From Dyella_A ginsengisoli (GTDB lineage: Bacteria > Pseudomonadota > Gammaproteobacteria > Xanthomonadales > Rhodanobacteraceae), in contig NZ_JADIKM010000003.1 in assembly GCF_044904665.1 (NCBI RefSeq), positions 248,001 through 312,000 of the forward strand: DNA of 64,000 bases, in the 5' to 3' direction. The position numbers and the translations under genes are program-made. This document shows positions 31,049-40,606 of the stretch, in pieces. The first letter of the stretch is position 1; each line of letters starts with the position of its first letter. The notes under the pieces are model-generated. The model was not told the origin of the DNA. It made no database searches and was given only the letters and a program-made list of their open reading frames with translations.

Positions 31049-31814
31049 GTCCGAATACTTCTACTACGGCCAGGGCAAGCTCTCGGTCGCCATCCGCAAC
31101 TCGCTGGCCGGCACCATCGGCCTCTACCAGTACGCCGGCGACGTGAGCACGCTCACGCTCAAGCCCACGGTGGAGATGATCAAGCACCGCGAGAGCAACA
31201 GCGGCCAGAACTCGCTGGTGCGCAACATCGCCCACACGCGCGACCTCAACATCGACATCACCTTCGCCGAGTTCCGCCCCAGCGGCATGGCGCGCGACCT
31301 CTACGGCAACAACGTGAGCGTGGTGGCCGGTACCGTTACCGCCGAAACCCTGCCCGATGCGCTGGTGGCCGGTGATGAAGTGCGCCTGGCCAACCCGGCC
31401 GTGAGCGCGGTGGTGATCACCGACAGCACCGGCACGCCGGCCACGCTGGTGGAAGGCACCGACTACACCGTCGATGCCAACTTCGGTAAGGTGACCATCC
31501 TCAACGTCGGCACCTACGTGCAGCCGTTCAAGGCCGCGTACAGCTACGGCAAGCGCACCGACACCGGCATCCTCACCTCGGCCCAGCCGGACATCGCGCT
31601 GCTGTACGAAGGCGTCAACCTGGCCGAGAACAACGCCCCGGTGATCTGCGAGCTGTACAAGGTCGCCCCGGCCGTGGCGCAGGAAATCATGCTCATCACC
31701 ACCGGCACCGACACCGCCGGCCGCCAGGTAGCGGGCGCCGTGCTGCTGGACTCGCTGCGCGCCGCCAACGGCCCGCTCGGCCAGTTCGGCCGCATCACCC
31801 ACGTGGGCGTGTAA
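31041..31814 (+). CDS. Major tail tube protein
   Basis: A 257-residue beta-rich protein placed right before the chaperone and tape measure genes, as tail tube proteins are. The central part (VEGTDYTVDANFGKVTIL) resembles an added Ig-like or tail-protein repeat. It would polymerise around the tape measure protein. Confidence 0.85.
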   Translation: MSESEYFYYGQGKLSVAIRNSLAGTIGLYQYAGDVSTLTLKPTVEMIKHRESNSGQNSLVRNIAHTRDLNIDITFAEFRPSGMARDLYGNNVSVVAGTVTAETLPDALVAGDEVRLANPAVSAVVITDSTGTPATLVEGTDYTVDANFGKVTILNVGTYVQPFKAAYSYGKRTDTGILTSAQPDIALLYEGVNLAENNAPVICELYKVAPAVAQEIMLITTGTDTAGRQVAGAVLLDSLRAANGPLGQFGRITHVGV

Positions 31815-31817
31815 GCA

Positions 31818-32306
31818 ATGGCCGAGCAGGGCGCCACGCAAGACAAGGATGGCCAGCAGGATCTGGCCATCCTCTTTCCGGACCGGCACAGCACCATCGC
31901 CGGCGTGCCGGTGACCATGCGCGAGTACAGCTTCCTGGAGAGCCTGGAGCATCACGCCTCCATCGCCGCGTTCTCCGACGCCATCACCGGCATCGCGCTG
32001 GCCGGCGACTTCGCCGACCTGGACTCCCTGCGCTCGGCGTTCGGCCAGTGCCGCGACCAGGTGATCGAGCTGATCGCGCTGGCATGCGACCAGCCTGTCG
32101 CATGGGTGCGGGGTCTCGGCGCCGATGACGGCGAGGCGCTGATGATGCTGTGGTGGGGAGTGAACGCGCATTTTTTTCTGCGTCGTGTGCTGCTGAGCGT
32201 CCAGCTGCGAAAACAGCGGGAGTTCGATGGGGCGATGTCATCGGAACACTCGTCGCAGTTGGACACCCTCCCGGGGACGTCCGGCGGTACACGAAGCGCC
32301 AACTGA
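31818..32306 (+). CDS. Tail assembly chaperone G-like protein
   Basis: A 162-residue protein (TMREYSFLESLEHHASIAAF, with helices) occupying the lambda gpG position. At codons 118-120 it contains a T-T-T-T-T-T-T run positioned as T TTT TTT in frame. A -1 slip there makes a longer G-T type product. Reading on without slippage ends at 32306, overlapping an ATG. Such chaperones coat the tape measure during tail assembly. Confidence 0.8.
   Translation: MAEQGATQDKDGQQDLAILFPDRHSTIAGVPVTMREYSFLESLEHHASIAAFSDAITGIALAGDFADLDSLRSAFGQCRDQVIELIALACDQPVAWVRGLGADDGEALMMLWWGVNAHFFLRRVLLSVQLRKQREFDGAMSSEHSSQLDTLPGTSGGTRSAN
32171..32177 (+). other. Probable -1 ribosomal frameshift site (T TTT TTT)
   Basis: Seven T follow the CA of a CAT codon, so the zero-frame codons are CAT TTT TTT CTG. 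A -1 slip moves reading into a frame open to 32431. Lambda and many siphophages use a -1 shift in exactly this gene pair. Confidence 0.75.
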
Positions 32307-32431
32307 TGCTGCATTTCACCGCGGCCCTGCGCCGCGAGCGTCGCCAGCGCCGCCAGCGCATCGCCGACATCGGCGCCGCGCACCACGGCGGAGATTTCGT
32401 CAAGAAGCTGCTGCAAACCCTGCGGGACTGA
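32177..32431 (+). CDS. T-like extension of tail chaperone (via -1 frameshift)
   Basis: After slippage the product has 120 residues of G plus 84 residues of this frame (204 in all). The extension ends in a basic helical part (HFTAALRRERRQRRQRIADI and ending KKLLQTLRD). It could alternatively be made as a separate 41-residue protein from the ATG at 32306, which overlaps the G stop (TGATG). Either way it lies directly before the tape measure, like lambda T. Confidence 0.65.
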   Translation, partial: SASCAAERPAAKTAGVRWGDVIGTLVAVGHPPGDVRRYTKRQLMLHFTAALRRERRQRRQRIADIGAAHHGGDFVKKLLQTLRD

Positions 32432-32434
32432 CCC

Positions 32435-35400
32435 ATGGCCGTGCAAGATTACGAACTGCTGCTGCGCGTCCGGGCCGATCTGCAGCAGGCCCTGCAGGGC
32501 ATGAACGGCCTCAGCGACAGCCTGGGGCAGGTGGACAAGTCCGCCCGCTCCGCCGGCGAGAGCGCGGACGCCGCTACCGCCCGCATCAACGCCATGGTGG
32601 CCGCCACCGCCAAGCAGGCGCAGGTGCAGGAGTCGGTGCGCTCCACGCAGGAGCGCGCCGCCCAGGCCATCCGCGGCACCCTCAGCGCGTATGACAACCA
32701 GGGCGCCACGGTGGATCGCACGCGCGCCGCCGTGGAGGCCTACCGCGCCAGCCTGGGCAAGCGCACCGAGGCCACCGCCGCCGCGGCCGCCACGCGCGCG
32801 CAGACGGCCGAGATGGCCAAGCTTGCCGCGGCGATCGACCCCACCGTCGCCGCTTTCGAGAAGCTCGACAAGCAAGAGGCCACGCTCAAAAAGCTCTACC
32901 AGGCCGGCGCCGTCGGCGCGGAGGATTTCGCCAAGTTCTCCGCCGTCATCGACAACAACCGCATCGCGCTCACCAAGGGCGGCGCGGCGATGCATGCCTT
33001 TAGCCTCAACAGCTCCATGGCACGGCGCGAGCTGGGTCGGCTGGCCAGCGACATCGCCAACGGCAACTGGGGGCGGTTCGAGCAGACCTCCATGACGCTG
33101 GCCAACTACAGCGGACTCATGTCGGCGGCCTTCAGCCCGCTGGGGCTTGCCATCATCGCGGTCACCGGCTCCATCGCCGCCTTCGCGCTGGTGGCCAACG
33201 ATGCCGCGGAGAACGAGAACAAGTTCAATGAGGCGATCGGGCAAACCGGCAACTTCGCCGGCGTCACGGCGAGCCAGCTGGAGCAGATGGCCCAGCGCAT
33301 CACGCCAGTGAATGGCAGCCTGTCCGACAGCCGCCTCATCCTCCAGCAGCTCGCGGCCAGCGGCCGCGTGAGCGGGCAGGCGTTGGAATCCATGGGGCAG
33401 GCCGCGGCCGACATGGCCCAGCTCACCGGCCAGAGCGCCGACAAGGCCGCAGCCGAAGTGCTCAAGCTGTTCGACGGCACCGCCGCCGGCGCGGTGAAGG
33501 CCAACGAGCAGTACCACTTCCTCACCACGGCCATCTATGACCAGATCAAGGCCCTGCAGGACGAGGGCGACGCGCAGGGCGCCATGGACGTGGAGGCGCG
33601 CGCCTTCCACGAAGCGGCCGTGCAGCGCCTGCAGACCGAGCAAGAGCAGGTGCGCGGCCTGGCCGGCATGTGGGACAGCGTCAAGACCGCCATCAGCGGC
33701 GCATGGGAGGCGCTCAAGAATCAGGTAGCGCTGGCCACCGGTACCGCCAGCGACGTGATGAAGATCAAGGCCATGGAGCAGCGCAAGGCCGATGCGCAGA
33801 ACTACAGCGCAGTCGCCGGTACCGAGGCGGGCGCCTACATTTCGCCGTGGTCGTCGCAGGACGAAGCCAACCTGCAGGCGCTCAAGGCCAAGGTCAAAGA
33901 GGCCGAGGACGCCGCCTCGCTGCAGGGCCTCAAGCAGAAGCTCGACGAGAACGCGGTGAACGCCGATGCGGGCCTCGACCGCCTCGCTGCCAGCATCGAC
34001 AAGACCTACGCCAAGAAAGAGAAGATCAAGGAACTCAACAAGTATTTCGAGGATCTCTGGGCGGGCGCCGATCCGGGCAACGCCAAGCTCAAGGGCGTGC
34101 AGCGCATCGTTGCCGCCGATGGCACCGCATCCTTCGCCGGCGGCCTGTATGACCAGCTGCTCGCCGGCATCAATGACACCGGTCGCGTCGCGCGCGGCCC
34201 GGCTGCCGGCAAGGGCGGGCAGGCTGCGGCGGCGGCCGCCCAGCAGCAGCTGATCAAGGCGCTGGGCGATGAGCAGGGTGCGCTGGATCCAGTCGCCAAG
34301 ATCTGGGCCACCTACAACGATGAGGTGACCAAGGCCAACCAGCTCGCCGATACCGCCAAGACCAAAAAGGGCGCCGACGTGCAGGCGATCGATGCCCAGC
34401 GCAACGCCCTGGTGCAGCTATACGCCACGGCACGCGACAAGGCGCTGGACCAGCTCACCGACAAGGATCGGCAGGCCTGGGAAAAGCTGCGCGACTCCCT
34501 GCGCACGCCGGTCGAGGTGAAGCTCGACAAGGCGCTCGAGCAGATCGCCCAGCTCAATGCGCTGCTGGCCAAGGGCGTGATCTCGTCGGACGAGTATCAC
34601 GGCGCCCTGCAAACCATCGGGCAGAACAGCGTCACCGCGCTGCCGAGCTACCAGGGTGTAGATGCGTCCGTGGGTGGCGTCAGCAGCGAAGTCGCCAAGA
34701 ATCTGAAGGCCCAGCAGGATCTCGACGCCGCCTATGCACAGCAGGCGGCTGACCTGCGCGCCAAGTTCCGCGCCGATGACCTCGCGCAGCAGGCTGCGTA
34801 CAACGCCGCCCGCGCGAAGCTCGACCAGGACTACGCCAAGAAATCGGCCGTCATTGACCAGTCGCGCAACCAGCTGGCACTGACCGCGTCGTCGCAGTTC
34901 TTCGGTCAGCTCGCCGGTCTGCAGCAGAGCAACAACCGCAAGATCGCCATGGTGGGCAAGGCGGCGGCGATCGCGAAGGCGATCATCGATACCTACCAGT
35001 CGGCCACGTCGTCTTACGCGGCGATGGCGTCCATCCCCTACATCGGCCCGGCGCTGGGTGCGGCCGCCGCCGCGGCTGCCATTGCCGCCGGCCTGGCCAA
35101 CGTGGCGGCGATCCGTTCGCAGCCAACCGGGTTCGCCACCGGCGGCCGCATCCGCGGCCCCGGCACGGGCACCAGCGACAGCGTCACCATCCGCGCCAGC
35201 GATGGCGAATACATGCAGCGGGCAGCAGCGGTGGCGTACTACGGCGAGGATTTCATGGACGCCGTCAATAACCTTGAATACCCGCGGAATGCCTCTGATC
35301 GTCGCATGCTGGACTCGCTCAGCAGCACCGCCGGCTTTGACGCCGCCCGGCCGGAGCTGGCGCTGCCCGCCAACCTCTCCACCGCCCACCTGCCGAGCTC

Positions 35401-35545
35401 GGCCGGCGCCGCTGCGCAGAAGCACGTGCACGTGTGGGACCGCGACCAGGCCGCGCAGGAAATCGCCAGCACACCGCACTTTGAAGAGGCCGTGCTGCAC
35501 GTGGTGGGCAACAACCCCACGGTGATCCAGGGCAAGTGGCGCTGA
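32435..35545 (+). CDS. Tail tape measure protein
   Basis: A 1036-residue protein that sets tail length. At the known rough rule of 0.15 nm per residue the tail would be about 155 nm. The N-terminal half is coiled-coil and Ala/Gln-rich. Hydrophobic segments occur at about residues 230-255 (LMSAAFSPLGLAIIAVTGSI) and 850-890 (YIGPALGAAAAAAAIAAGLA). The C-terminus has the typical GYATGG-like TGFATGGRIRGPGTG motif. Start 3 bases after the chaperone stop. Confidence 0.93.
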   Translation: MAVQDYELLLRVRADLQQALQGMNGLSDSLGQVDKSARSAGESADAATARINAMVAATAKQAQVQESVRSTQERAAQAIRGTLSAYDNQGATVDRTRAAVEAYRASLGKRTEATAAAAATRAQTAEMAKLAAAIDPTVAAFEKLDKQEATLKKLYQAGAVGAEDFAKFSAVIDNNRIALTKGGAAMHAFSLNSSMARRELGRLASDIANGNWGRFEQTSMTLANYSGLMSAAFSPLGLAIIAVTGSIAAFALVANDAAENENKFNEAIGQTGNFAGVTASQLEQMAQRITPVNGSLSDSRLILQQLAASGRVSGQALESMGQAAADMAQLTGQSADKAAAEVLKLFDGTAAGAVKANEQYHFLTTAIYDQIKALQDEGDAQGAMDVEARAFHEAAVQRLQTEQEQVRGLAGMWDSVKTAISGAWEALKNQVALATGTASDVMKIKAMEQRKADAQNYSAVAGTEAGAYISPWSSQDEANLQALKAKVKEAEDAASLQGLKQKLDENAVNADAGLDRLAASIDKTYAKKEKIKELNKYFEDLWAGADPGNAKLKGVQRIVAADGTASFAGGLYDQLLAGINDTGRVARGPAAGKGGQAAAAAAQQQLIKALGDEQGALDPVAKIWATYNDEVTKANQLADTAKTKKGADVQAIDAQRNALVQLYATARDKALDQLTDKDRQAWEKLRDSLRTPVEVKLDKALEQIAQLNALLAKGVISSDEYHGALQTIGQNSVTALPSYQGVDASVGGVSSEVAKNLKAQQDLDAAYAQQAADLRAKFRADDLAQQAAYNAARAKLDQDYAKKSAVIDQSRNQLALTASSQFFGQLAGLQQSNNRKIAMVGKAAAIAKAIIDTYQSATSSYAAMASIPYIGPALGAAAAAAAIAAGLANVAAIRSQPTGFATGGRIRGPGTGTSDSVTIRASDGEYMQRAAAVAYYGEDFMDAVNNLEYPRNASDRRMLDSLSSTAGFDAARPELALPANLSTAHLPSSAGAAAQKHVHVWDRDQAAQEIASTPHFEEAVLHVVGNNPTVIQGKWR

Positions 35546-36741
35546 TGTCCTACGCCATCGGACAACCCGTGCTGTGGCCGCTGCCGCCCAACTGGGCCAC
35601 GCCGCCCACCGAGGCGCTGGCGTGGCTCACTGACCTGCAGGTGTCGCGCAACGGCACCCAGCAGAAGCGCCAGCTGCGCCTGGCGCCGCGCCGGCTGTTT
35701 GGCTTCGCCATCGCCGCGGATGCGGACGAGCGCCGGCTGGTAGACGCCATCAGCAACGATCAGGGCACGCGGCAGGTGCACCTGCCCATCTACCCGGACA
35801 TGCAGCTGCTCGCCGCGCCGCTCGCCGCCGGCGCCACCAGCGTGCCGTGCACCACCACCGGCTATGACTTCACCGCCGGCGGCCTGGCCGTGCTGTGGGC
35901 CAGCGCGCGCCAGTGGGAGCTGCTGAGCGTGGCCACCGTGGCCGCCGACGCGCTCACCCTCACCACGGCCACCGCCAGCGCCTGGCCGGCCGACACGCGC
36001 CTGTACCCGGTGCGCCTTGCCCGCCTCGCCGAGCCGGTGAAGTTCACCGTGCGCAGCGACGACGTGGCCGAGGCCAGCGTGTCGCTGCTGGTGGACGAGC
36101 CGTGCGACTGGCCGGCCGTGGCGCCCACCACGCTATACCGCGGCGTGCCGGTGATGGACCGCCGCCCCAACGAAGCCGACGCTGCCGCCGTGAGCTACGC
36201 GCGCACCGTGCAGACGGTGGATGAAGACGCGGGCCCAGTCACCTACTTCGACTACCCCGGGCAGGCCTTCGCCGGCCAGCCGCATACCTGGCTCACCGTG
36301 GGCCGCGCCGACCACGCCGCCGCCCGCAGCCTGCTGTACGGGCTGGCCGGCCGGGCAGGGCAGTGGTGGGTACCCACCTGGCGCGCGGACTTCCGCCTTG
36401 CCTCGCCATCGGCGGCCAGCGACAGCAGCATAAGCGTGGAGTGGGCCGGCTACACCGTGTTCGGCCGCGAGCAGGTGAACCGCAAGGATGTGCGCATCGT
36501 GCTCACCGACGGCACCGTGCTGCTGCGGCGCATCCTCAGCAGCAGCGAGGGCAGCGACACCGAGACGCTCACGCTGGACGCGCCGCTGGGCGTGGACATC
36601 ACCCCGGCCAGCGTGCTGCTGATCAGCTTCCTGCAGATGTGCCAGCTGGCCAGCGACACCGTGCAGATCACCCACGTGAGCGGCCCCGATGGCGTATGCA
36701 CCTTCAGCACCGTGTGGCAGGGGGTGAAGCATGACGTCTAG
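35545..36741 (+). CDS. Phage tail tip-associated protein
   Basis: A 398-residue beta-rich protein with TGATG overlap after the tape measure gene. Tail-tip clusters of Pseudomonas/Burkholderia siphophages carry a protein of this size in the same place, directly before a BR0599-type gene. Probably the distal tail protein or part of the baseplate. No catalytic motif visible. Confidence 0.6.
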   Translation: MSYAIGQPVLWPLPPNWATPPTEALAWLTDLQVSRNGTQQKRQLRLAPRRLFGFAIAADADERRLVDAISNDQGTRQVHLPIYPDMQLLAAPLAAGATSVPCTTTGYDFTAGGLAVLWASARQWELLSVATVAADALTLTTATASAWPADTRLYPVRLARLAEPVKFTVRSDDVAEASVSLLVDEPCDWPAVAPTTLYRGVPVMDRRPNEADAAAVSYARTVQTVDEDAGPVTYFDYPGQAFAGQPHTWLTVGRADHAAARSLLYGLAGRAGQWWVPTWRADFRLASPSAASDSSISVEWAGYTVFGREQVNRKDVRIVLTDGTVLLRRILSSSEGSDTETLTLDAPLGVDITPASVLLISFLQMCQLASDTVQITHVSGPDGVCTFSTVWQGVKHDV

Positions 36742-37534
36742 CACCCGCGACGCCGCGCTGCTGGGTGGCCAGCCGATCAAGCTGTTCCGCATCACCCGCG
36801 GCGTGCTCAGCTGGTTCTACACCAACGCCGACCGCACCATTGTGTACGGCGGCGACACCTACCTGCCGGCCGCGATCGCGCACGACAAGATCACCGACGG
36901 CGGCGAGCAGCAAAAGCGCACCATCAACATCACGCTGCCCAAGACGCTGGCCGTGGCCGACAACTGGCGGCCGTACCCGCCGAGCGACCCCATCGCCATC
37001 ACCATCTGGACCCAGCACTACGGCGAAACCGACTACCTGGTCGACTGGATCGGCCGCCTGCTGGCGCCGGTGTTCGACGACACCAAGCTCACCCTCACCA
37101 GCGAGCCCAGCCAGACGCGCAACAAGCGCGGCGGCCGCAGTGGCTGCTGGCAGCGCGGCTGCCCGCTGGTGCTTTTCTTCTGCGGGGTGAGCAAGGCCGC
37201 GCACGCGCTGCCCGCTACGCTCACCGGCGTGGCCGGCCTGGTGCTTACGGCCGCCGAGTTCGGCACGCTGCCCAGCGGCCGCCTCAACGGCGGCTGGATC
37301 GAGTGGACGCGCACCGACGGCCTGCTGGAGCGCCGCAGCATCAACGCGCACAGCGGCACCAGCATCACGGTGCTGTATGGCGCGGCGGACATCGCCACGG
37401 GTCTGGCCGTCACCGCCTACCCGGGATGCGCCGGCACCTTCGCCGACTGCACGTACTTCGCCAACACCGACAACTTCGGCGGGGAGCTGTACATCCCCGG
37501 CCGCGACTATTACGACGGCAACCCGGTGCGCTGA
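36731..37534 (+). CDS. Phage BR0599 family tail-tip/baseplate hub protein
   Basis: A 267-residue protein with the family's Cys-containing core (CWQRGCPLVLFFCGV) and the C-terminal motif YPGCAGTFADC, then NFGGELYIPG. This family (also seen in gene transfer agents) forms part of the hub that carries the tail fibre. Overlaps the upstream gene by 11 bp. Confidence 0.8.
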   Translation: MTSSTRDAALLGGQPIKLFRITRGVLSWFYTNADRTIVYGGDTYLPAAIAHDKITDGGEQQKRTINITLPKTLAVADNWRPYPPSDPIAITIWTQHYGETDYLVDWIGRLLAPVFDDTKLTLTSEPSQTRNKRGGRSGCWQRGCPLVLFFCGVSKAAHALPATLTGVAGLVLTAAEFGTLPSGRLNGGWIEWTRTDGLLERRSINAHSGTSITVLYGAADIATGLAVTAYPGCAGTFADCTYFANTDNFGGELYIPGRDYYDGNPVR

Positions 37535-37537
37535 CCT

Positions 37538-37762
37538 ATGTTTGTCGCCTTCATCATCGTCGCCATCGTCAGCGCCTACCTCGCGCTGAGTTCCAAGCCC
37601 AAGGTGCAGACGCCACAACCTGAAAAAGGCACCGTGCCGAGCGTGAAGGATGGCAAAAAGATCATCCGCGTGTTCGGAACCGTGTGGATCGACGACCCCA
37701 TGCAGCTGGCTATGCAGCAAACCGGTACCGACCCGATCCGCACCAAGGGAGGAAAGAAGTGA
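37538..37762 (+). CDS. Small membrane-anchored phage protein
   Basis: A 74-residue protein with an N-terminal transmembrane helix (FVAFIIVAIVSAYLAL) and a soluble basic C-terminus. It sits in the tail-tip cluster where small hydrophobic tail-assembly proteins occur. Function unknown. Confidence 0.6.
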   Translation: MFVAFIIVAIVSAYLALSSKPKVQTPQPEKGTVPSVKDGKKIIRVFGTVWIDDPMQLAMQQTGTDPIRTKGGKK

Positions 37763-37983
37763 TCGTGCGCCTGGAGCACCTCGCCGGCGTGCCCGGCTTC
37801 AGCGTGCGGGGTGGCTTCTGCCGGCGCGGAGCGCGGGCATGGTTTGCACGCCACCAGCTGGACTGGAACGCCTTTCGCCACCACGGCATCGACAGCGCTG
37901 AGATCGAGCGCATCGACGACCCGTTCGCGCGCGCCACGCTCGCCCACGTGAAACAGCTGGAGGCCACCGATGGGCGGCAGTAA
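37759..37983 (+). CDS. Small tail-region protein of unknown function
   Basis: A 74-residue protein from a GTG at 37759, with a very strong GGAGGAAAG ribosome site and a GTGA overlap. The middle (GFCRRGARAWFARHQLDWNA) recurs in proteins coded just before tail-tip genes of related phages; role unknown. Confidence 0.65.
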   Translation: MIVRLEHLAGVPGFSVRGGFCRRGARAWFARHQLDWNAFRHHGIDSAEIERIDDPFARATLAHVKQLEATDGRQ

Positions 37984-40606
37984 AAAGCAGACCATCGGCT
38001 ACCACTACAAGTGGCTGCTGCATTTCGGCTGGTGCCGTGGCGTGATCGACGCTCTGCTTGAGCTGCGCGGCGGCGACGCGCCGTTCTTCCAGGGGCGCCT
38101 CACCAGCAGCCAGCGCATCACCATCAACAAGCCCGATCTGTGGGGCGGCGAGAAAGGCGAGGGTGGCATCACCGGCGACTGGGACATCCTGTTCGGCGAG
38201 CCCACGCAGGCCCCCAACGATTACCTCACCAGCGTGCTCGGCGCCCAGCAGAGCGGCCACCGCGGCAAGTTCACCACCGTCGCCCGCGGCGGCCGCTTCG
38301 GCGCGTTCACGCCCAGCCCCAAGACCGTGAGCGCCAAGGTGGAGCGCATCCTCACCGACTGGCAGGACGACACGGTGTGGTATCCGGAAAAGGCGGTGAT
38401 CGCGCTGGGTGCTTCGGGCGCCACACAATCTCTCGGCGTGCTTTCGATCAACGCCAACGATGCCGCAGCCACGGACGTGAATGGTCACACCTATGGCCCG
38501 TTCGCCGCAGATGATGTGATCGAGATTGAGTTTGCAGATGGGCTCCCCTACACCGCATGGTCACGCTGGCCGGCAGATGACTCCCCCGGCACTGGCGGCT
38601 TGCCATGGTTTTGCAGATTTGAAGTAACAGATGACACGGGAGCCACTACCGATTATCTGTCAACAAGCTATGCAACTTCCGCTGAAGCATTTGCAGCTGC
38701 AAAGGCATCCTCGCCGATCACGCTCTCTGGTAGCACCAGCTATACCATCTGGCTGCACGACGACATTTTAGAGAACCGCGGCGGTGTGTCGTTCTATCTT
38801 AGCCGCAAGCCTGGGCTGCGGGCCATGAACCCCGCCCACGTGCTCTACGAGAGCATCACCCGCGACGAGATGCAGGGCGAGCCGGCGGGCCTGATCAACG
38901 ACACCAGCTTTCGCGCTGCCGCCGACCAGCTCTACAGCGAAGGCTTCGGCATCTGCACCACCTATGATTCGGAGTCGGAGACGCCCGAACAGTTCCAGCA
39001 GCGCATCTGCAACCTGATCGCCGGCAACCTCACGCAGAGCCGCACCGACGGCCTGTATTACCTCGACCTGATCCGGGCGGTGAGCGATCCCTCCGCGCTG
39101 CCGATCATCACCGAGGACGACGTCAAGACGTTCAAGCAAACCCCGTGGGTAGGCTCTGAGGCGGTGAACCTGATTCAGGTGGAATGGTTCGATCCGCAGG
39201 CCAAGCAGGTACGCACCACGCAGCCGGTCTATTCTGCCGCAGGCATTCAGGACGTTGGCTCCCCCAACTCTGACGTGCGCACCTATCACGAGGTGCCAGT
39301 AGGCTCGCTAGCCACACGCCTGGCAGCGCGTGAGCTGGCCGCCGCCTCGTCGCCGCTCAGCAAGATCGATCTCACGCTGCTGCCGAAGTGGCGCACGCTG
39401 CGCGCTGGCACCAACGTGCGACTGCAGCTTCCCAGTGAGGGCATCGCCGACATAGTGCTGGTGCTGGGCGAGGTCGCACAGGGCACGCTCAAGGATGGCA
39501 GCATCGCCGCCAGTGCAGTGCAGAACGTGTTCTCGTTCCCTGACACGGTATTCATCCAGCAGCAGCTCGGTGGCTGGGTGGATCCGGCGCAGCCAGTCAC
39601 GGCACCACCAAGCCAGCTTGCTTTCGAAGCGCCCTATATCGAGTTGGTCGCTGCCCTATCCAACGCCGACCTCGCCGCACTCCATGCCGATGCCGGTTAT
39701 CTTGGCCTGCTTGCCACACGCCCCACCATCGGCCTCAACTACGAAGTGGACACGGCCGCCGCGGCTGAGGCCTACCAGGCCTACGGCATCGGCGACTGGA
39801 CGGCCAGCGCGGTGATCAACGAGGCGGCCGGTCCCATCGATACCAGCTTCACCTTCACCAGCGCGACGGACATTGATCGCCTGGTAGTGGGCGGCTGGGC
39901 GATCTGGGGCGACGAGATCGTGCGCATCGACGCTGTCGACACCACGGCCGGCACGCTATCCCTGGGCCGCGGCTGTGCCGATACCGTGCCCACCTCGCAT
40001 GCTGCAGCATCCTCGCTGGTGTTTGCCGGAGAGTGGGTGACGGGCGACCAGCGCGAATACGTGGGCGGCGACGTGGTACGCGCCAAGCTGCTCACCCGGT
40101 CGGCGAGCGATGTGCTGGACATCAGCTCAGCCACAGAGCTTTCGGTCACGATGAACGATCGGCAGGTGAGGCCCTACGCGCCTGGCCTGCTTCGGTTCGA
40201 CGATGCCTCCACCACAGGGCAGGCCTATCCGGCCGCCATGGTGGGCGCCATCACCACGCACTGGGCTCACCGCGATCGCCTCACGCAAGCCGATCAGCTA
40301 CTCGATGAATCCGCCGCCTCCACCGGACCGGAAGCGGGCACCACCTACACCGTTCGCTACTACCAGCCGCCCGGCACGCTGGTGCACACCGAGAGCGCGC
40401 TCACCGGCACGGCGGCCACCGCCTACACATTCGCGGCTGATGGCGTGGCGCAGATCAGCGTCGAGGCCAATCGCGATGGTTACGCCAGTTGGCAGTCGGC
40501 CTCGCATACCTTCAGCTACACCGCCTCCGCGGGCGTCCGCGTCACCGAGGCCGGCAATCGACGCATCACCGAGGCGGGCGCCGTCCGCACATTGGAGACC
40601 CCATGA
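37970..40606 (+). CDS. Tail tip/central fibre protein (gpJ-like host specificity)
   Basis: An 878-residue protein forming the tail tip. The N-terminal region begins with GGSKKQTIGYHYKWLLHFGW. The middle includes a tail-hub fold, with FN3-like repeats near the C-terminus. The end has a short repeat (VTEAGNRRITEAG). Residues about 143-280 (38395-38810) are markedly lower in GC and use rarer codons, suggesting an inserted domain. The 3' end overlaps the tailspike start (ATGA). Confidence 0.85.
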   Translation: MGGSKKQTIGYHYKWLLHFGWCRGVIDALLELRGGDAPFFQGRLTSSQRITINKPDLWGGEKGEGGITGDWDILFGEPTQAPNDYLTSVLGAQQSGHRGKFTTVARGGRFGAFTPSPKTVSAKVERILTDWQDDTVWYPEKAVIALGASGATQSLGVLSINANDAAATDVNGHTYGPFAADDVIEIEFADGLPYTAWSRWPADDSPGTGGLPWFCRFEVTDDTGATTDYLSTSYATSAEAFAAAKASSPITLSGSTSYTIWLHDDILENRGGVSFYLSRKPGLRAMNPAHVLYESITRDEMQGEPAGLINDTSFRAAADQLYSEGFGICTTYDSESETPEQFQQRICNLIAGNLTQSRTDGLYYLDLIRAVSDPSALPIITEDDVKTFKQTPWVGSEAVNLIQVEWFDPQAKQVRTTQPVYSAAGIQDVGSPNSDVRTYHEVPVGSLATRLAARELAAASSPLSKIDLTLLPKWRTLRAGTNVRLQLPSEGIADIVLVLGEVAQGTLKDGSIAASAVQNVFSFPDTVFIQQQLGGWVDPAQPVTAPPSQLAFEAPYIELVAALSNADLAALHADAGYLGLLATRPTIGLNYEVDTAAAAEAYQAYGIGDWTASAVINEAAGPIDTSFTFTSATDIDRLVVGGWAIWGDEIVRIDAVDTTAGTLSLGRGCADTVPTSHAAASSLVFAGEWVTGDQREYVGGDVVRAKLLTRSASDVLDISSATELSVTMNDRQVRPYAPGLLRFDDASTTGQAYPAAMVGAITTHWAHRDRLTQADQLLDESAASTGPEAGTTYTVRYYQPPGTLVHTESALTGTAATAYTFAADGVAQISVEANRDGYASWQSASHTFSYTASAGVRVTEAGNRRITEAGAVRTLETP

